Below are positions 52,775 through 61,556 of a DNA stretch of 64,000 nt, piece after piece. Location: positions 42,582 to 106,581 of the forward strand of contig NZ_JAOASO010000151.1 of assembly GCF_030158645.1 (NCBI RefSeq), in the 5' to 3' direction. The translations under genes and the position numbers were made by a program. Below the pieces are notes generated by a model, which had not been told where the DNA came from, ran no database searches, and worked only from the letters and a program-made list of their open reading frames with translations. Within the stretch, counting starts at the first letter, position 1. Each line of letters starts with the position of its first letter. This stretch comes from Hydrogenophaga sp. (GTDB lineage Bacteria > Pseudomonadota > Gammaproteobacteria > Burkholderiales > Burkholderiaceae_C).

Positions 52775-53755
52775 CTAGTGCAGGCCCGACAACGACCGGG
52801 CCGCGCCGAGCAAGGCGGGCGACTGAGCTGAGGTGATCACCCACACGGGGATGTCTTTCAGGTAGCGCTGAAAGCGACCCTTGGCCTCGAAACGCTGGCG
52901 GAACGGCGAGGCGTCAAACCAGCTGCCCAGGCGCGGGACGATGCCGCCACCGATGTACACCCCGCCGCGTGCGCCCAGCGTGAGCGCCAGGTTGCCCGCC
53001 ACCGAACCCAGCACGGCACACAGCATGTTGAGGGCTTCCAGCGCCTGGGGCTGGCGGGCCTTCAGGGCCGCGTCGGTCACGGCAGCGGCCGTGTTCAGCC
53101 CGCTCAAGGCCACGCCGTCGGCCTCGCAGAGCAGCGTGAACGCATCGACCAGGCCCTGCCCGCTGCACAGGCGCTCCGCCGAGGCGCGGCCGTACAAGCG
53201 CGCGAGGCCATCCATCACCAGCCGCTCGCGCGCGCTCACGGCCGGGAGCGTCACATGGCCGCCCTCGCCTTCCAGCGGCACCCAGCCGCCCTTGCCGTCG
53301 GGCACCAGGCCCGAGACGCCCAGACCGGTGCCCGCACCGAGCAGGGCCCTGGCCTTGGCGGGCTCACCCGCTCCACCACCCACCTGCCGGAGTTCGCTGG
53401 CCGGCAGGTCGGGCAAGGCCAGGGCGAGCGCGGTGAAGTCGTTGAGCAGACGCAGCTGCGACAGGCCGAACTCGGCCTTCACCGCGGCCTGCGAGAAGGC
53501 CCAGTGGTGGTTGGTCATGCGGATCTGGTCGCCGGTGATCGGGTTGGCGATGGCGATCGCGGCCATGGCGGGCCGGCCCCGGCCCAGACCCGCCAGGTAA
53601 GCCTGCATGGCAGCTTGAAGCGTGGGGAAGTCGGCCACCGGCAGCACCTGCACGTCGGACACGGGGGCACCGTCGTGGGCCTGCCAGGCAAAGCGGGCGT
53701 TGGTGCCGCCCACATCGGCCAGCAGTCGGCCGGTCTCGGAAACGTCAGGGGACAT
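52775..53755 (-). CDS. glk: glucokinase
   Basis: This 326-aa protein is of the proteobacterial Glk type: LLADVGGTNARFAW, the catalytic Asp in LLNDFTALALALP, GAGTGLGVSGLV, EGGHVTLPA and YIGGGIVPRLG. It makes glucose-6-phosphate from glucose and ATP. Glucose-6-phosphate is a substrate of OtsA, encoded about 1.5 kb away. It is a separate minus-strand gene. Confidence 0.95.
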   Translation of the reverse strand: MSPDVSETGRLLADVGGTNARFAWQAHDGAPVSDVQVLPVADFPTLQAAMQAYLAGLGRGRPAMAAIAIANPITGDQIRMTNHHWAFSQAAVKAEFGLSQLRLLNDFTALALALPDLPASELRQVGGGAGEPAKARALLGAGTGLGVSGLVPDGKGGWVPLEGEGGHVTLPAVSARERLVMDGLARLYGRASAERLCSGQGLVDAFTLLCEADGVALSGLNTAAAVTDAALKARQPQALEALNMLCAVLGSVAGNLALTLGARGGVYIGGGIVPRLGSWFDASPFRQRFEAKGRFQRYLKDIPVWVITSAQSPALLGAARSLSGLH

Positions 53756-53845
53756 GGCGGCGGGCCTCCGTGGGTGCGCTGCGCAGCAGCCGGACTGCGC
53801 AAAGCGCCGGATGATAGCCCGGTCACCGCGGCCCGGGCACCGGGT

Positions 53846-54289
53846 TCAACCCGGGCGCTGCGCGCGCGCCCAGCGCACGATGTCGGCCGCGCCCATGGCG
53901 CCGGGCTGGCGCGCCACCTCGCGCCCGCCCACGAACAGCGCCAGCGTGGGAATGCTGCGGATCTGAAGCCGCGCGCCCAGCGCCTGCGCCTCTTCGGTGT
54001 TCACCTTGGCCAGCCGCATGCGGGGCTCCAGTTCGCGCGCGGCGGCTTCAAACTGCGGCGCCATCGCGCGGCAGGGGCCGCACCAGGGGGCCCAGAAGTC
54101 CACCAGCACCGGCACCTGCGAGCGGGCAATGTGTTTCTCGAACGCGGCCTCGTCCAGCGCCACCGGGTGGCCGGTGAACAGCGGCTGGTGGCATTTGCCG
54201 CAGTCGGGCGCCGACACCAGCTGGTCGCGCGGGACGCGGTTGGTGGTGTGGCAGTGGGGGCAGACGATGTGCAGGGGTTCGGTGCTCAT
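53846..54289 (-). CDS. trxC: thioredoxin 2 (TrxC)
   Basis: The protein (147 aa) has the TrxC-specific N-terminal zinc-binding part with C10-x2-C13 and C30-x2-C33, and a thioredoxin domain with the active site C70-GP-C73 in FWAPWCGPC. TrxC reduces protein disulfides, mainly under oxidative stress. CCGGGTT-C-AACCCGG (53840-53854) is a palindrome across its stop codon. Confidence 0.95.
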   Translation of the reverse strand: MSTEPLHIVCPHCHTTNRVPRDQLVSAPDCGKCHQPLFTGHPVALDEAAFEKHIARSQVPVLVDFWAPWCGPCRAMAPQFEAAARELEPRMRLAKVNTEEAQALGARLQIRSIPTLALFVGGREVARQPGAMGAADIVRWARAQRPG

Positions 54290-54328
54290 GACTTTCAGGT
54301 GGTGGCGGCCGCACCCATTGCAAGCACC

Positions 54329-54523
54329 TCAGACGAGGTAGCTGATCAGGCTGGCCAGCATGCTCAGCACGATGGTGGTGGCGAACGGCAGGTTCCAGTC
54401 GCGCCCGAAGGCCTTGAAGCGCACGTCACCAGGCAGCCGGCCGAAGCCCAGGCGACGCAGCATCGGCGTGAACCAGCTGATGAGCAGCAGCGCCAGGAAG
54501 ATGACGATCATCCAGCGGATCAT
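54329..54523 (-). CDS. DUF2905 small membrane protein
   Basis: The protein has 64 aa. It has two membrane helices (about 3-22 and 45-63) around the family motif RLPGDVRF. The function of DUF2905 is unknown. It starts 2 bp after the methyltransferase stop, so the two are in one operon, with trxC 39 bp downstream. Confidence 0.9.
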   Translation of the reverse strand: MIRWMIVIFLALLLISWFTPMLRRLGFGRLPGDVRFKAFGRDWNLPFATTIVLSMLASLISYLV

Positions 54524-54525
54524 GC

Positions 54526-55626
54526 TCAGAGCCGGTGCGTGCGGTCGCCCGCTGCAAAACCCAGGGGCACCCAGCCATCGGCGCTGCTGGCCGGCGCCAG
54601 CGCCATCACCTTGAACAGCTCACCCATCTCGTGCTCGTTGACCAGCTTCTGCATCATCGCGTTCTGCCGCGCGTCGGCGGACTGGGCCAGCGCCAACAGG
54701 CCGGCATTCAACAGAAACCGCGCCTGGCTGGTGTAGCCCAGCACCGCCATCCCGGCGTCCTGCGCGGCCAGTGCCACGCCGGTGAAGTTCACATGCGCGG
54801 TGATGTCCTTGCGGCCCAGATCGACGAGCGGGTTGCTGTCGCTCTGGTGTGCGCGGTGACAGATCAGCGTGCCCATGTGGCGCTGCGGGTGAAAGTACTC
54901 GGCCTCGGGAAATCCGTAGTCGAGAAAAAACGCCGCCCCGCGATGCAACCGGTCGGCGAGGGTGCGCACGAAGGCCTCGGCCTGCGGGTGGATCTCGGTC
55001 AGGTAGTCGTGTTCACCGGGCACCGCCAGTGGCGGCCGAAGCTCGGTGGGTCGGTCAGCCCAGGCGAGTTGCCCGTCGTGCCAGGCCACACCGCGCTCGA
55101 ACCACGCACCGCCCACGCGCGCGAGCAACTGCACCGGCATGGCGTCCAGAACCTCGTTGCCCAGCACCACGCCCTCCATGTGTTCGGGGAGCGCATCGAC
55201 CCAGCGCACCAGGTCCGCGTGCGCGGCCAGTGTCGCGCGCTGGCGCTCGCGCAGGCTGCCCGAGAGGTCAACGATGGTGTAGCGGCGCAACGGACGGCCC
55301 TGCACCGCCAGGGCGTCGATGACCTGCAACGCCAGCGCACCGGTGCCGGCACCGAACTCCCAGACCTCGTCGGTTCCGGTGGCGTCCAGCGCCTGGGCCA
55401 CCTGGCGCGCCAGGGTGTGGCCAAACAGGGGCGTGAGCTCGGGTGCGGTCACGAAGTCGCTGCCGCCTTGCGGCGTGTGGCCGAACTGGGCCGAGGCGTT
55501 GGTGTAATAGCCCAGGCCGGGCTCGTACAAGGCCATGGCCATGAAGCGGTCGAACGGCAACCAGCCGCCTTGTGCCTCAAGGTGCCGCCGGATAATCGAC
55601 GTCAATTCGACCGCAGGATCGGTCAT
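54526..55626 (-). CDS. MidA/NDUFAF7-like SAM-dependent methyltransferase (DUF185)
   Basis: The protein (366 aa) has FDRFMAMALYEPGLGYY, DFVTAPELTPLFG, the SAM-binding EFGAGTGALALQVI and GNEVLDAMPVQL. The eukaryotic member methylates an Arg of complex I subunit NDUFS2; bacterial members are poorly studied. An in-frame ATG at 55644 could be the start; 55626 fits the family N-terminus better. It is divergent from the small ORF/FolM-like operon. Confidence 0.9.
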   Translation of the reverse strand: MTDPAVELTSIIRRHLEAQGGWLPFDRFMAMALYEPGLGYYTNASAQFGHTPQGGSDFVTAPELTPLFGHTLARQVAQALDATGTDEVWEFGAGTGALALQVIDALAVQGRPLRRYTIVDLSGSLRERQRATLAAHADLVRWVDALPEHMEGVVLGNEVLDAMPVQLLARVGGAWFERGVAWHDGQLAWADRPTELRPPLAVPGEHDYLTEIHPQAEAFVRTLADRLHRGAAFFLDYGFPEAEYFHPQRHMGTLICHRAHQSDSNPLVDLGRKDITAHVNFTGVALAAQDAGMAVLGYTSQARFLLNAGLLALAQSADARQNAMMQKLVNEHEMGELFKVMALAPASSADGWVPLGFAAGDRTHRL

Positions 55627-55642
55627 CACAAAAGCATCGACC

Positions 55643-55819
55643 ATGAACAATGAAGAACCCAGCACATCCGGCGATCTGATCCGCAGGCTGAAAATGTTGA
55701 CGCTGCCCCGGTGGGTCAGGGGGGTGTTGAGCTGGATTATGGTCGCAGGGGCACTCGGCCCGGCGCATCGACGGCACTTCGCGCAAGATCTGGCTCGTTT
55801 TCACAAGGGGTTCGCTTGA
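55643..55819 (+). CDS. possible 58-aa leader protein of the pterin operon
   Basis: Not recognised. The frame codes for 58 aa with one hydrophobic helix (GVLSWIMVAGALG) and a basic end. The stop TGA overlaps the TTG start of the next gene as TTGA, the same coupling as elsewhere in this genome. Its own ATG lacks a clear ribosome site and lies inside the divergent methyltransferase start region. It could be a real small protein, a coupling leader, or chance. Confidence 0.4.
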   Translation: MNNEEPSTSGDLIRRLKMLTLPRWVRGVLSWIMVAGALGPAHRRHFAQDLARFHKGFA

Positions 55820-56628
55820 AACATTCCGCTGATCAACCCGGTCAGGTCTTGGTCACGGGTGGCGCGCTGCGCCTGGGCGCGGAGATCGTCCGCACGTTCG
55901 CCGAGGCCGGCTGGCATGTCTGGTGCCACTTCGCCCGCTCCGAAGCCCCCGCCACCGAGCTCGCCCGAACGCTGCGCGCCGAGGGTCACCGCATCGACAC
56001 CGTCAAGGCCGACCTGGCCCACACCGACCAGATCGAAGCCATGGTGGCGCACATCGAGACCACAGGCGGGCCGCTGCGGGCGATCGTGAACAACGCGTCC
56101 ACGTTCGAGCCCGACACCGGCATCGACTTCGACCCGGCGCTGGCGCGTGAGCAGCTGGACGTGAACCTGATCGCTCCGCTCCTGCTCGGACGTGAACTCG
56201 CACGCCACCGCGCGCAGCGACCGCTGCCCGACGCCTGCGTCGTCCATGTGCTCGACCAGAAAGTGCACAACCTCAATCCGGACTACTTCTCGTACACCCT
56301 GTCCAAACTGGCGCTGGAGCGCGCGGTGGCGCTGCAGGCGCAGGCCCTGGCGCCCGCCGTGAGGGTGTGCGGTGTCGCGCCCGGACTCATCTATGTCAGC
56401 GGACCCCAGCTGCCCGAGAACTTCGAGCGGGCCCGGCGCGTGAACCTGCTGCGAAAGCCCACCAGCCCACAGGACGTCGCGAGCACCTGCCTGTTTCTGG
56501 CAGCCAACGGCAGCATCACCGGCACCACGGTCAACGTGGACGCCGGGCAGCATCTCGTGCCCCTGGAGCGCGACGTGATGTTCGTGGTCGAGACACTGTC
56601 ACAGGAGAAACCCCTTGAATCCCTTTGA
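55816..56628 (+). CDS. SDR of the pteridine reductase/FolM type
   Basis: This 270-aa SDR has the PTR1-style nucleotide loop TGGALRLG (14-21) where Arg replaces the usual Gly pattern, NNAS (92-95), D147 in VLDQKV in place of the catalytic Ser, and Y160-x3-K164. Asp before YxxxK is the hallmark of PTR1 and FolM, which reduce dihydropterins. The start is TTG at 55816 with AAGGGG 7 bases upstream; no ATG is available. It is followed by two FolB-like genes, which strengthens a pterin role. Confidence 0.85.
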   Translation: MKHSADQPGQVLVTGGALRLGAEIVRTFAEAGWHVWCHFARSEAPATELARTLRAEGHRIDTVKADLAHTDQIEAMVAHIETTGGPLRAIVNNASTFEPDTGIDFDPALAREQLDVNLIAPLLLGRELARHRAQRPLPDACVVHVLDQKVHNLNPDYFSYTLSKLALERAVALQAQALAPAVRVCGVAPGLIYVSGPQLPENFERARRVNLLRKPTSPQDVASTCLFLAANGSITGTTVNVDAGQHLVPLERDVMFVVETLSQEKPLESL

Positions 56629-57019
56629 GCCCAGCTCGCTGCTTCTGGACTGCCGCAAGCTGTTCTTGCGGCGCCACGAAGTCCAGGTCCAGATCGGCGT
56701 GCACGACTTTGAAAAAACCGCCCCGCAACGCATGTGGATCGACGTCGACCTCCACGTCCCGTTCGCGAGCTCCACGCCCAGCCAGGACCACATCGACGAG
56801 GTGGTCAACTACGACTTCGTGCGTGAGGTCGTGGCACAACGCATCGCCCTGGGCCACATCGAACTGCAGGAAACGCTCTGCGACGACATCGCAGCCCGGC
56901 TGCTGAGCCACCCGAGCGTGCGGGCGGTTCGGGTCTCCACCTGCAAACCGGACGTGTACCCCGACTGCGAAGCGGTCGGGGTCGAGGTGTTTCGCATCAA
57001 GGCCGCCCATGAAAGCTGA
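56615..57019 (+). CDS. dihydroneopterin aldolase/epimerase family protein, first copy (FolB/FolX-like)
   Basis: The protein (134 aa) has the family core VQIGVHDFEKTAPQRMWIDVDL, the conserved Glu in LQETLCDDIA and the catalytic Lys in STCKPDVYPDCEAVGVEV. The start is TTG at 56615 with AGGAG 8 bases upstream, overlapping the SDR by 14 bp. Members are either dihydroneopterin aldolases (FolB) or dihydroneopterin-triphosphate epimerases (FolX). With two paralogues here, one is probably each. Confidence 0.85.
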   Translation: MNPFEPSSLLLDCRKLFLRRHEVQVQIGVHDFEKTAPQRMWIDVDLHVPFASSTPSQDHIDEVVNYDFVREVVAQRIALGHIELQETLCDDIAARLLSHPSVRAVRVSTCKPDVYPDCEAVGVEVFRIKAAHES

Positions 57020-57398
57020 GCCCATGAACGCCACCAGCGCCGGCACACAGATCCTCACCCTCACCGGGCTGCGCTTCAACGCCAACCTGGGCATCCTCGA
57101 CCATGAGAAGTCGGGGCCGCAGCCGATCCAGGTGGACGCCGAACTCAACCAGGGCACCCAGCCACTGCTGCCGCACGACGACGACATCGGCCATGTGCTC
57201 GATTACCGCAAGGTGCGCCAGATCATCATCGACGAGTGCACCGCCGAACACGTGAACCTGCTGGAGAGCCTGATCGGCAAACTCACGCGCCGCCTGATGC
57301 AGATGCCCGGCGTGATCGGCGTGCGGGTGAAGATCGCCAAGCTGGAAATTTTTGACGACTGCGAAGTCGCGATCCGCATGGAAAGCGGGCAGTGGTGA
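57009..57398 (+). CDS. dihydroneopterin aldolase/epimerase family protein, second copy
   Basis: The protein (129 aa) has [29 protein letters not shown] by region 18-46, the Glu in LLESLIGKL and the Lys in [16 protein letters not shown]. It is homologous to the preceding gene but clearly diverged. Its ATG at 57009 overlaps that gene by 11 bp; 57024 is an alternative. It precedes ttcA by 10 bp. Confidence 0.85.
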   Translation: MKAEPMNATSAGTQILTLTGLRFNANLGILDHEKSGPQPIQVDAELNQGTQPLLPHDDDIGHVLDYRKVRQIIIDECTAEHVNLLESLIGKLTRRLMQMPGVIGVRVKIAKLEIFDDCEVAIRMESGQW

Positions 57399-57408
57399 GA
57401 ACACCGAC

Positions 57409-58332
57409 ATGAAAACCGAACACGAAAACCACAAACTTGAAAAACGCCTGTGCCGCGAAGTCGGCCGCGCGATCGTCGACTACAACATGATCGAAGAGGG
57501 CGACCGCGTGATGGTCTGCCTCTCGGGCGGCAAGGACAGCTACGCCATGCTCGACATCCTGCAGAAGCTGCAGGCGCGCGCGCCGATCAGCTTCGAGATG
57601 ATCGTGGTCAACCTCGACCAGAAGCAGCCCGGCTTTCCGGCCGACATCCTGCCGGCCTACCTCACGGAACTGGGCGTGAAGTTCCACATCGAGAACCAGG
57701 ACACCTACTCCATCGTCAAGCGCGTGATCCCCGAGGGCAAGACGATGTGCAGTCTGTGCTCCCGATTGCGACGCGGCATCCTCTACCGGGTGGCCAGCGA
57801 ACTGGGCGCGACCAAGATCGCACTCGGCCACCACCGCGACGACATCCTGCAGACCCTGCTGCTCAACATGTTCTTCGGCGCCAAGCTCAAGGGCATGCCG
57901 CCCAAGCTGGTGAGCGACGACGGGCAGCATGTGGTGATCCGCCCCATGGCCTACGTGGCCGAGAAAGACCTCACCCGCTGGGCCGAGGTGCGTGAGTTCC
58001 CCATCATCCCGTGCACGCTGTGCGGCAGCCAGGAAAACCTGCAGCGCAAGCAGGTGGGCCTGATGCTCAAGGACTGGGAAAAGCGGTTTCCAGGCCGCGT
58101 CGAAAACATGTTCTCGGCCCTGCAGAACATCGTGCCCAGCCATTTGATGGACCGCTCGCTGTTTCCGTTCGAGACCATCCGCGCCACGGGCGAAGCCAGC
58201 GAGGACGGTGACAAGGCCTTTGACGACGAGCCACTGCCCGCTCCGGCAACGCCCCTCTTGTCAGATGAACCGGACGCGGTGGGGAACGTCGGCAGCACCC
58301 GCACGGTCATATCGATTTCGACCGCGCACTGA
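57409..58332 (+). CDS. ttcA: tRNA 2-thiocytidine biosynthesis protein TtcA
   Basis: The protein (307 aa) has the PP-loop LSGGKDS (S39-S44) and two CxxC motifs (MCSLC near 115 and PCTLC near 204) that hold an iron-sulfur cluster. [17 protein letters not shown] is the family signature. It thiolates cytidine 32 of certain tRNAs. The last 45 residues are variable. It is the last gene of the pterin unit; CGGCGCGCGCCG at 58343-58354 may help end transcription. Confidence 0.95.
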   Translation: MKTEHENHKLEKRLCREVGRAIVDYNMIEEGDRVMVCLSGGKDSYAMLDILQKLQARAPISFEMIVVNLDQKQPGFPADILPAYLTELGVKFHIENQDTYSIVKRVIPEGKTMCSLCSRLRRGILYRVASELGATKIALGHHRDDILQTLLLNMFFGAKLKGMPPKLVSDDGQHVVIRPMAYVAEKDLTRWAEVREFPIIPCTLCGSQENLQRKQVGLMLKDWEKRFPGRVENMFSALQNIVPSHLMDRSLFPFETIRATGEASEDGDKAFDDEPLPAPATPLLSDEPDAVGNVGSTRTVISISTAH

Positions 58333-58371
58333 GGAACCCAAACGGCGCGCGCCGCTTTCCCAGGAGGCTTC

Positions 58372-59067
58372 ATGACCCACCCGACTGCCGACCGTTCCTG
58401 GTCCAGCCTGTTCAGAATGGCCGCCGCCGCAGGGGCACTGTTTGCCCTCAGCGGTTGCGCCAGCGTGTTCCTGGTGGACAACCAGGTGCAGAGCTATGCG
58501 CGATGGGCCGACCGGCCCACGCCAAGCGGCACGGCCACCATTCCGCAGGCCCCCCAGGTCTACCGCTTTGACCGATTGCCCTCGCAGCAGGACCAGCGCT
58601 CCGGTGCCGGCCAGGACGCCCTGGAGAAGCTGGCGGCGATCTCGCTGGCGAAGGTCGGCTGGACGCCGGCCGCGGCCGGCGTCACCCCGCCCTGGACAGT
58701 GGAGGTCAGCGGCGCCACCTTGCGACTGCCACGCGCGCCGTGGGAGAGCCCCTTCGACAATTACTGGGGTGGTGGCTTCGGTCCGGGCTTTGGTTTCCCG
58801 GGGCGCGATTACGTGGTGACGGGCTCCGGCCAGATCGTCTACGCGCCGCTCTTTTTGCGCATGGACACGCCCTACTACCAGCGGGAGGTTTCGCTGGTGA
58901 TCCGCCACGCGGCCAGCGGACGGGTGGTGTACGAGACGCGTGCGGCACACGACGGCCGCTGGAACAGCTCGAATCCCCTGTGGATGGCCATGCTGGACGC
59001 GGCGCTGCGCGATTTCCCGGCACCGCCGGCCGGGCTGCGGCAGGTCAACATCGAAGTGCCGCGCTGA
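58372..59067 (+). CDS. DUF4136 lipoprotein
   Basis: The protein (231 aa) has a lipoprotein signal ending LSGC (Cys29) and a DUF4136 domain: VQSYARWA, YRFDRLPSQQ near the start of the domain, a Gly/Phe-rich loop in the middle and VYETRAAHDG near the end. Such lipoproteins are common in Burkholderiales. No function is known. AGGAGG lies 5 bases before the ATG. Confidence 0.87.
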   Translation: MTHPTADRSWSSLFRMAAAAGALFALSGCASVFLVDNQVQSYARWADRPTPSGTATIPQAPQVYRFDRLPSQQDQRSGAGQDALEKLAAISLAKVGWTPAAAGVTPPWTVEVSGATLRLPRAPWESPFDNYWGGGFGPGFGFPGRDYVVTGSGQIVYAPLFLRMDTPYYQREVSLVIRHAASGRVVYETRAAHDGRWNSSNPLWMAMLDAALRDFPAPPAGLRQVNIEVPR

Positions 59068-59081
59068 GCGCCTGACATCTC

Positions 59082-59101
59082 CGGCGGGCTTCAGGCCGCC
59101 G
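59082..59101. terminator. hairpin between convergent genes
   Basis: CGGCGG-GCTTCAGG-CCGCCG spans the stop codon of the hybrid kinase gene and begins 15 bp after the DUF4136 stop. There is no T-run. Confidence 0.4.
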
Positions 59102-61451
59102 AATCCAGCAGACCGCGGATGGCCTCACCCAACGCGTCCATGCTGTCCTGCTTGCCCATCACCTCGCTCACGCCGGCCGCGCTGGCCTCGATCAGCAGCC
59201 GTTCGTTCACGTGTCCGGAAATGATGGCGATCTTGAGCCCGGGTCGCAGGCGATGGAGCTCGATGGCGGTCTCCACACCCGAGAGACCCGGCATGTTCTG
59301 GTCGCTCACCACCAGGTCCACCGACACCTCGGGGTGCATGCGCATCCAAGCCACCGCCGCTTCACCCGATTCAAAGGTCGTGGCCTGGTGGCCTTGCTTG
59401 CGCAGCAGTCGCCCCACCAGAAACACCAGCGCCTCGTAATCGTCGATGTAAACCACATGCTTGCCGGGGCGCAAGGTGGCGGGGGCGGCCGCCACCGTGA
59501 CTTCAACGACGTCCCCGGCGTCGGCCGCCGCCGCCAGCGGCAGGTACACGTCGAATCGCGTGCCTTCGCCCGGTTGGGAATGCAGGTCGATCACGCCCCG
59601 GTGCGCCTTGACGATGCCGTGCACCACCGCCAGTCCCAAACCGGTGCCGGCGCCAGGCGCCTTGGTGGTGAAGAACGGCTCGAAAATGCGGCGCTGGGTT
59701 TCAACGTCGATGCCCGGGCCGTTGTCGGCCACGCTCAAGCAGGCGTAGGCACCGCTGGACAAACCACCGAACTGCAGGGCCTGCGAGGCGTCCAGCCGAA
59801 CCTCGCGCAACGCGACTGTGATCTCGCCAGAGCCGCCTTCCATGGATTGCCAGGCGTTGGTGCACAGGTTCATCAGCACCTGCTGCATCTGCGTGGCATC
59901 GGCCAGCACCTGCAGGCTCGACGACGGCAACCGCGTGACCAGCTTGAGACCGGCGGGCAACAGGGAGCGCATCAGACCCAACGCCTCTTCAACCAGGGGC
60001 TTGAGTGGCTGTCGCTGCATCTCCTGCGTCTGACGCCGGCTGAAAGTCAGGATCTGCTGCACCAGCTGGCGCGCCCGGATCGCAGCGCGGCTGATTTCGG
60101 CCAGACTTTCCTGCGCGGGGTGGTGTTCGCCCACGTCTTCGCGCGCCAGCACCAGGTTGCCCAGGATGGCGGCAAGCAGGTTGTTGAAATCGTGCGCCAC
60201 GCCGCCGGCCAGGGTGCCGATCGCCTCCATCTTTTGCGATTCGCGCAACTGCACCTCCAGCGCATGCTGCTGGGCTTCGGCTTCCTTGAGTTCGGTGATG
60301 TCGGTGTGCGTGCCCACCATGCGAAGGGGTTGTCCGTTGTCGTCGCGCGCAATCACCACCCCGCGCGACAGCACCCACTTCCAGCGACCGTCCTTGCAGC
60401 GGATGCGGTGTTCGTTGCGGTAGACCGGCACGAGGCCATCAAAGTGCGCCTGGCGATCCAGCCGCATCTGGGCCACATCGTCGGGATGGGTGCGTTCGTC
60501 GAGTTCGGCCGAGAGATTGGCAATGTCGTCGTCGGCGTAGCCGAACATGGCCTTGATGCTGGTGGAGAAAAACTCCTCGCCGGTGCGGATGTTCCAGTCC
60601 CACACGCCGTCTCCCGCGCTCTCCAGCGCGAGCTTCCAGAGCGTTTCGCTGGCATGCAGGGCGGCTTCGGCTTCCTTGCGGTCGGTGATGTCGAGCAGCA
60701 CGCCCACACGCCGCGTGCCTTCGCTGTCGAATTCCACCGCGCTGGATCGTTTGTAGACCCACTTGATGCGCCCGTCGGGCATCACGACACGAAACTCGCT
60801 GGAGAGGCTCACCGGGGCCTGCATCACCGCATCGACCTCCAGCTCCAGTTCGTGCGCATGGTCGGGGTGGCGGTAACGCGTGATCAGCATCGGGTCGCGC
60901 AGCAGGTCCGCGGGTTCGAACTCGTAGATGTCACGCACGCCCGAACTCACAAAGTGGTACCTGCGCGGCCCCTCGCGCGGCTGGTACAGCGAAAACACCA
61001 TCCCCGGCATCTGGTCGGTGATGCGCTCAAGTTGCGCCTGACTTTGGCGCAGCGCTTCCAGCACCCGCATGCGCTCGGTGATGTCCTCGACCGTGCCTTC
61101 GTAAAAAACCACCTCGCCCGAGCCATTGCGCACCACGTGCGCGTTCTCGCTGATCCACACCCGGTCTTGCGTTTTGTGGCGCCAGATTTCGGACACGAAT
61201 CCCTTGACGAAGCCATCGCGCATCAAGAGGGCCACGAACTCTGCGCGCCGCCCTGGCTGCACGTACCACTCGGTGGCGATGTCCTTGACGCCCAGCAGCA
61301 ATTGCGCTTCGTCCTCGTACCCGTTGAGCCGCACGAGCGCCTGATTGGCCCGCAGCATCATCCCGTCGGGCGAGCTGCGGTACGCACCGATCGGCAGAAA
61401 GTTGAAGAGCGTCGAGAAGTCCCCGTCGGACGGGGATGGCGGCAGGGTCAT
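59091..61451 (-). CDS. hybrid sensor histidine kinase, cytoplasmic, three PAS domains
   Basis: The protein (786 aa) has no membrane segment. PAS domains lie at about 12-130, 140-260 and 270-390. HisKA holds H420 in GGVAHDFNNLLAAIL, followed by a HATPase (about 515-635; NGPGIDVE, GTGLGLAVV) and a C-terminal receiver (about 663-785) with phospho-Asp in VVSDQNMPG. The HDFNNLL form of the H-box is typical of hybrid kinases of the HWE-neighbour type. The receiver is on the same chain, so a phosphotransfer protein is needed for output. The signal is unknown. Confidence 0.93.
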   Translation of the reverse strand: MTLPPSPSDGDFSTLFNFLPIGAYRSSPDGMMLRANQALVRLNGYEDEAQLLLGVKDIATEWYVQPGRRAEFVALLMRDGFVKGFVSEIWRHKTQDRVWISENAHVVRNGSGEVVFYEGTVEDITERMRVLEALRQSQAQLERITDQMPGMVFSLYQPREGPRRYHFVSSGVRDIYEFEPADLLRDPMLITRYRHPDHAHELELEVDAVMQAPVSLSSEFRVVMPDGRIKWVYKRSSAVEFDSEGTRRVGVLLDITDRKEAEAALHASETLWKLALESAGDGVWDWNIRTGEEFFSTSIKAMFGYADDDIANLSAELDERTHPDDVAQMRLDRQAHFDGLVPVYRNEHRIRCKDGRWKWVLSRGVVIARDDNGQPLRMVGTHTDITELKEAEAQQHALEVQLRESQKMEAIGTLAGGVAHDFNNLLAAILGNLVLAREDVGEHHPAQESLAEISRAAIRARQLVQQILTFSRRQTQEMQRQPLKPLVEEALGLMRSLLPAGLKLVTRLPSSSLQVLADATQMQQVLMNLCTNAWQSMEGGSGEITVALREVRLDASQALQFGGLSSGAYACLSVADNGPGIDVETQRRIFEPFFTTKAPGAGTGLGLAVVHGIVKAHRGVIDLHSQPGEGTRFDVYLPLAAAADAGDVVEVTVAAAPATLRPGKHVVYIDDYEALVFLVGRLLRKQGHQATTFESGEAAVAWMRMHPEVSVDLVVSDQNMPGLSGVETAIELHRLRPGLKIAIISGHVNERLLIEASAAGVSEVMGKQDSMDALGEAIRGLLDSAA

Positions 61452-61556
61452 GCCCCGGATTGTCTCGCATACCCTGCGTTTTCAAGGCTTTCAACGCCCG
61501 CAACAGTGGCGCCGCCGGTACATTTGCAGGCTTCCGATCGCCTCCAAGGACACCCT

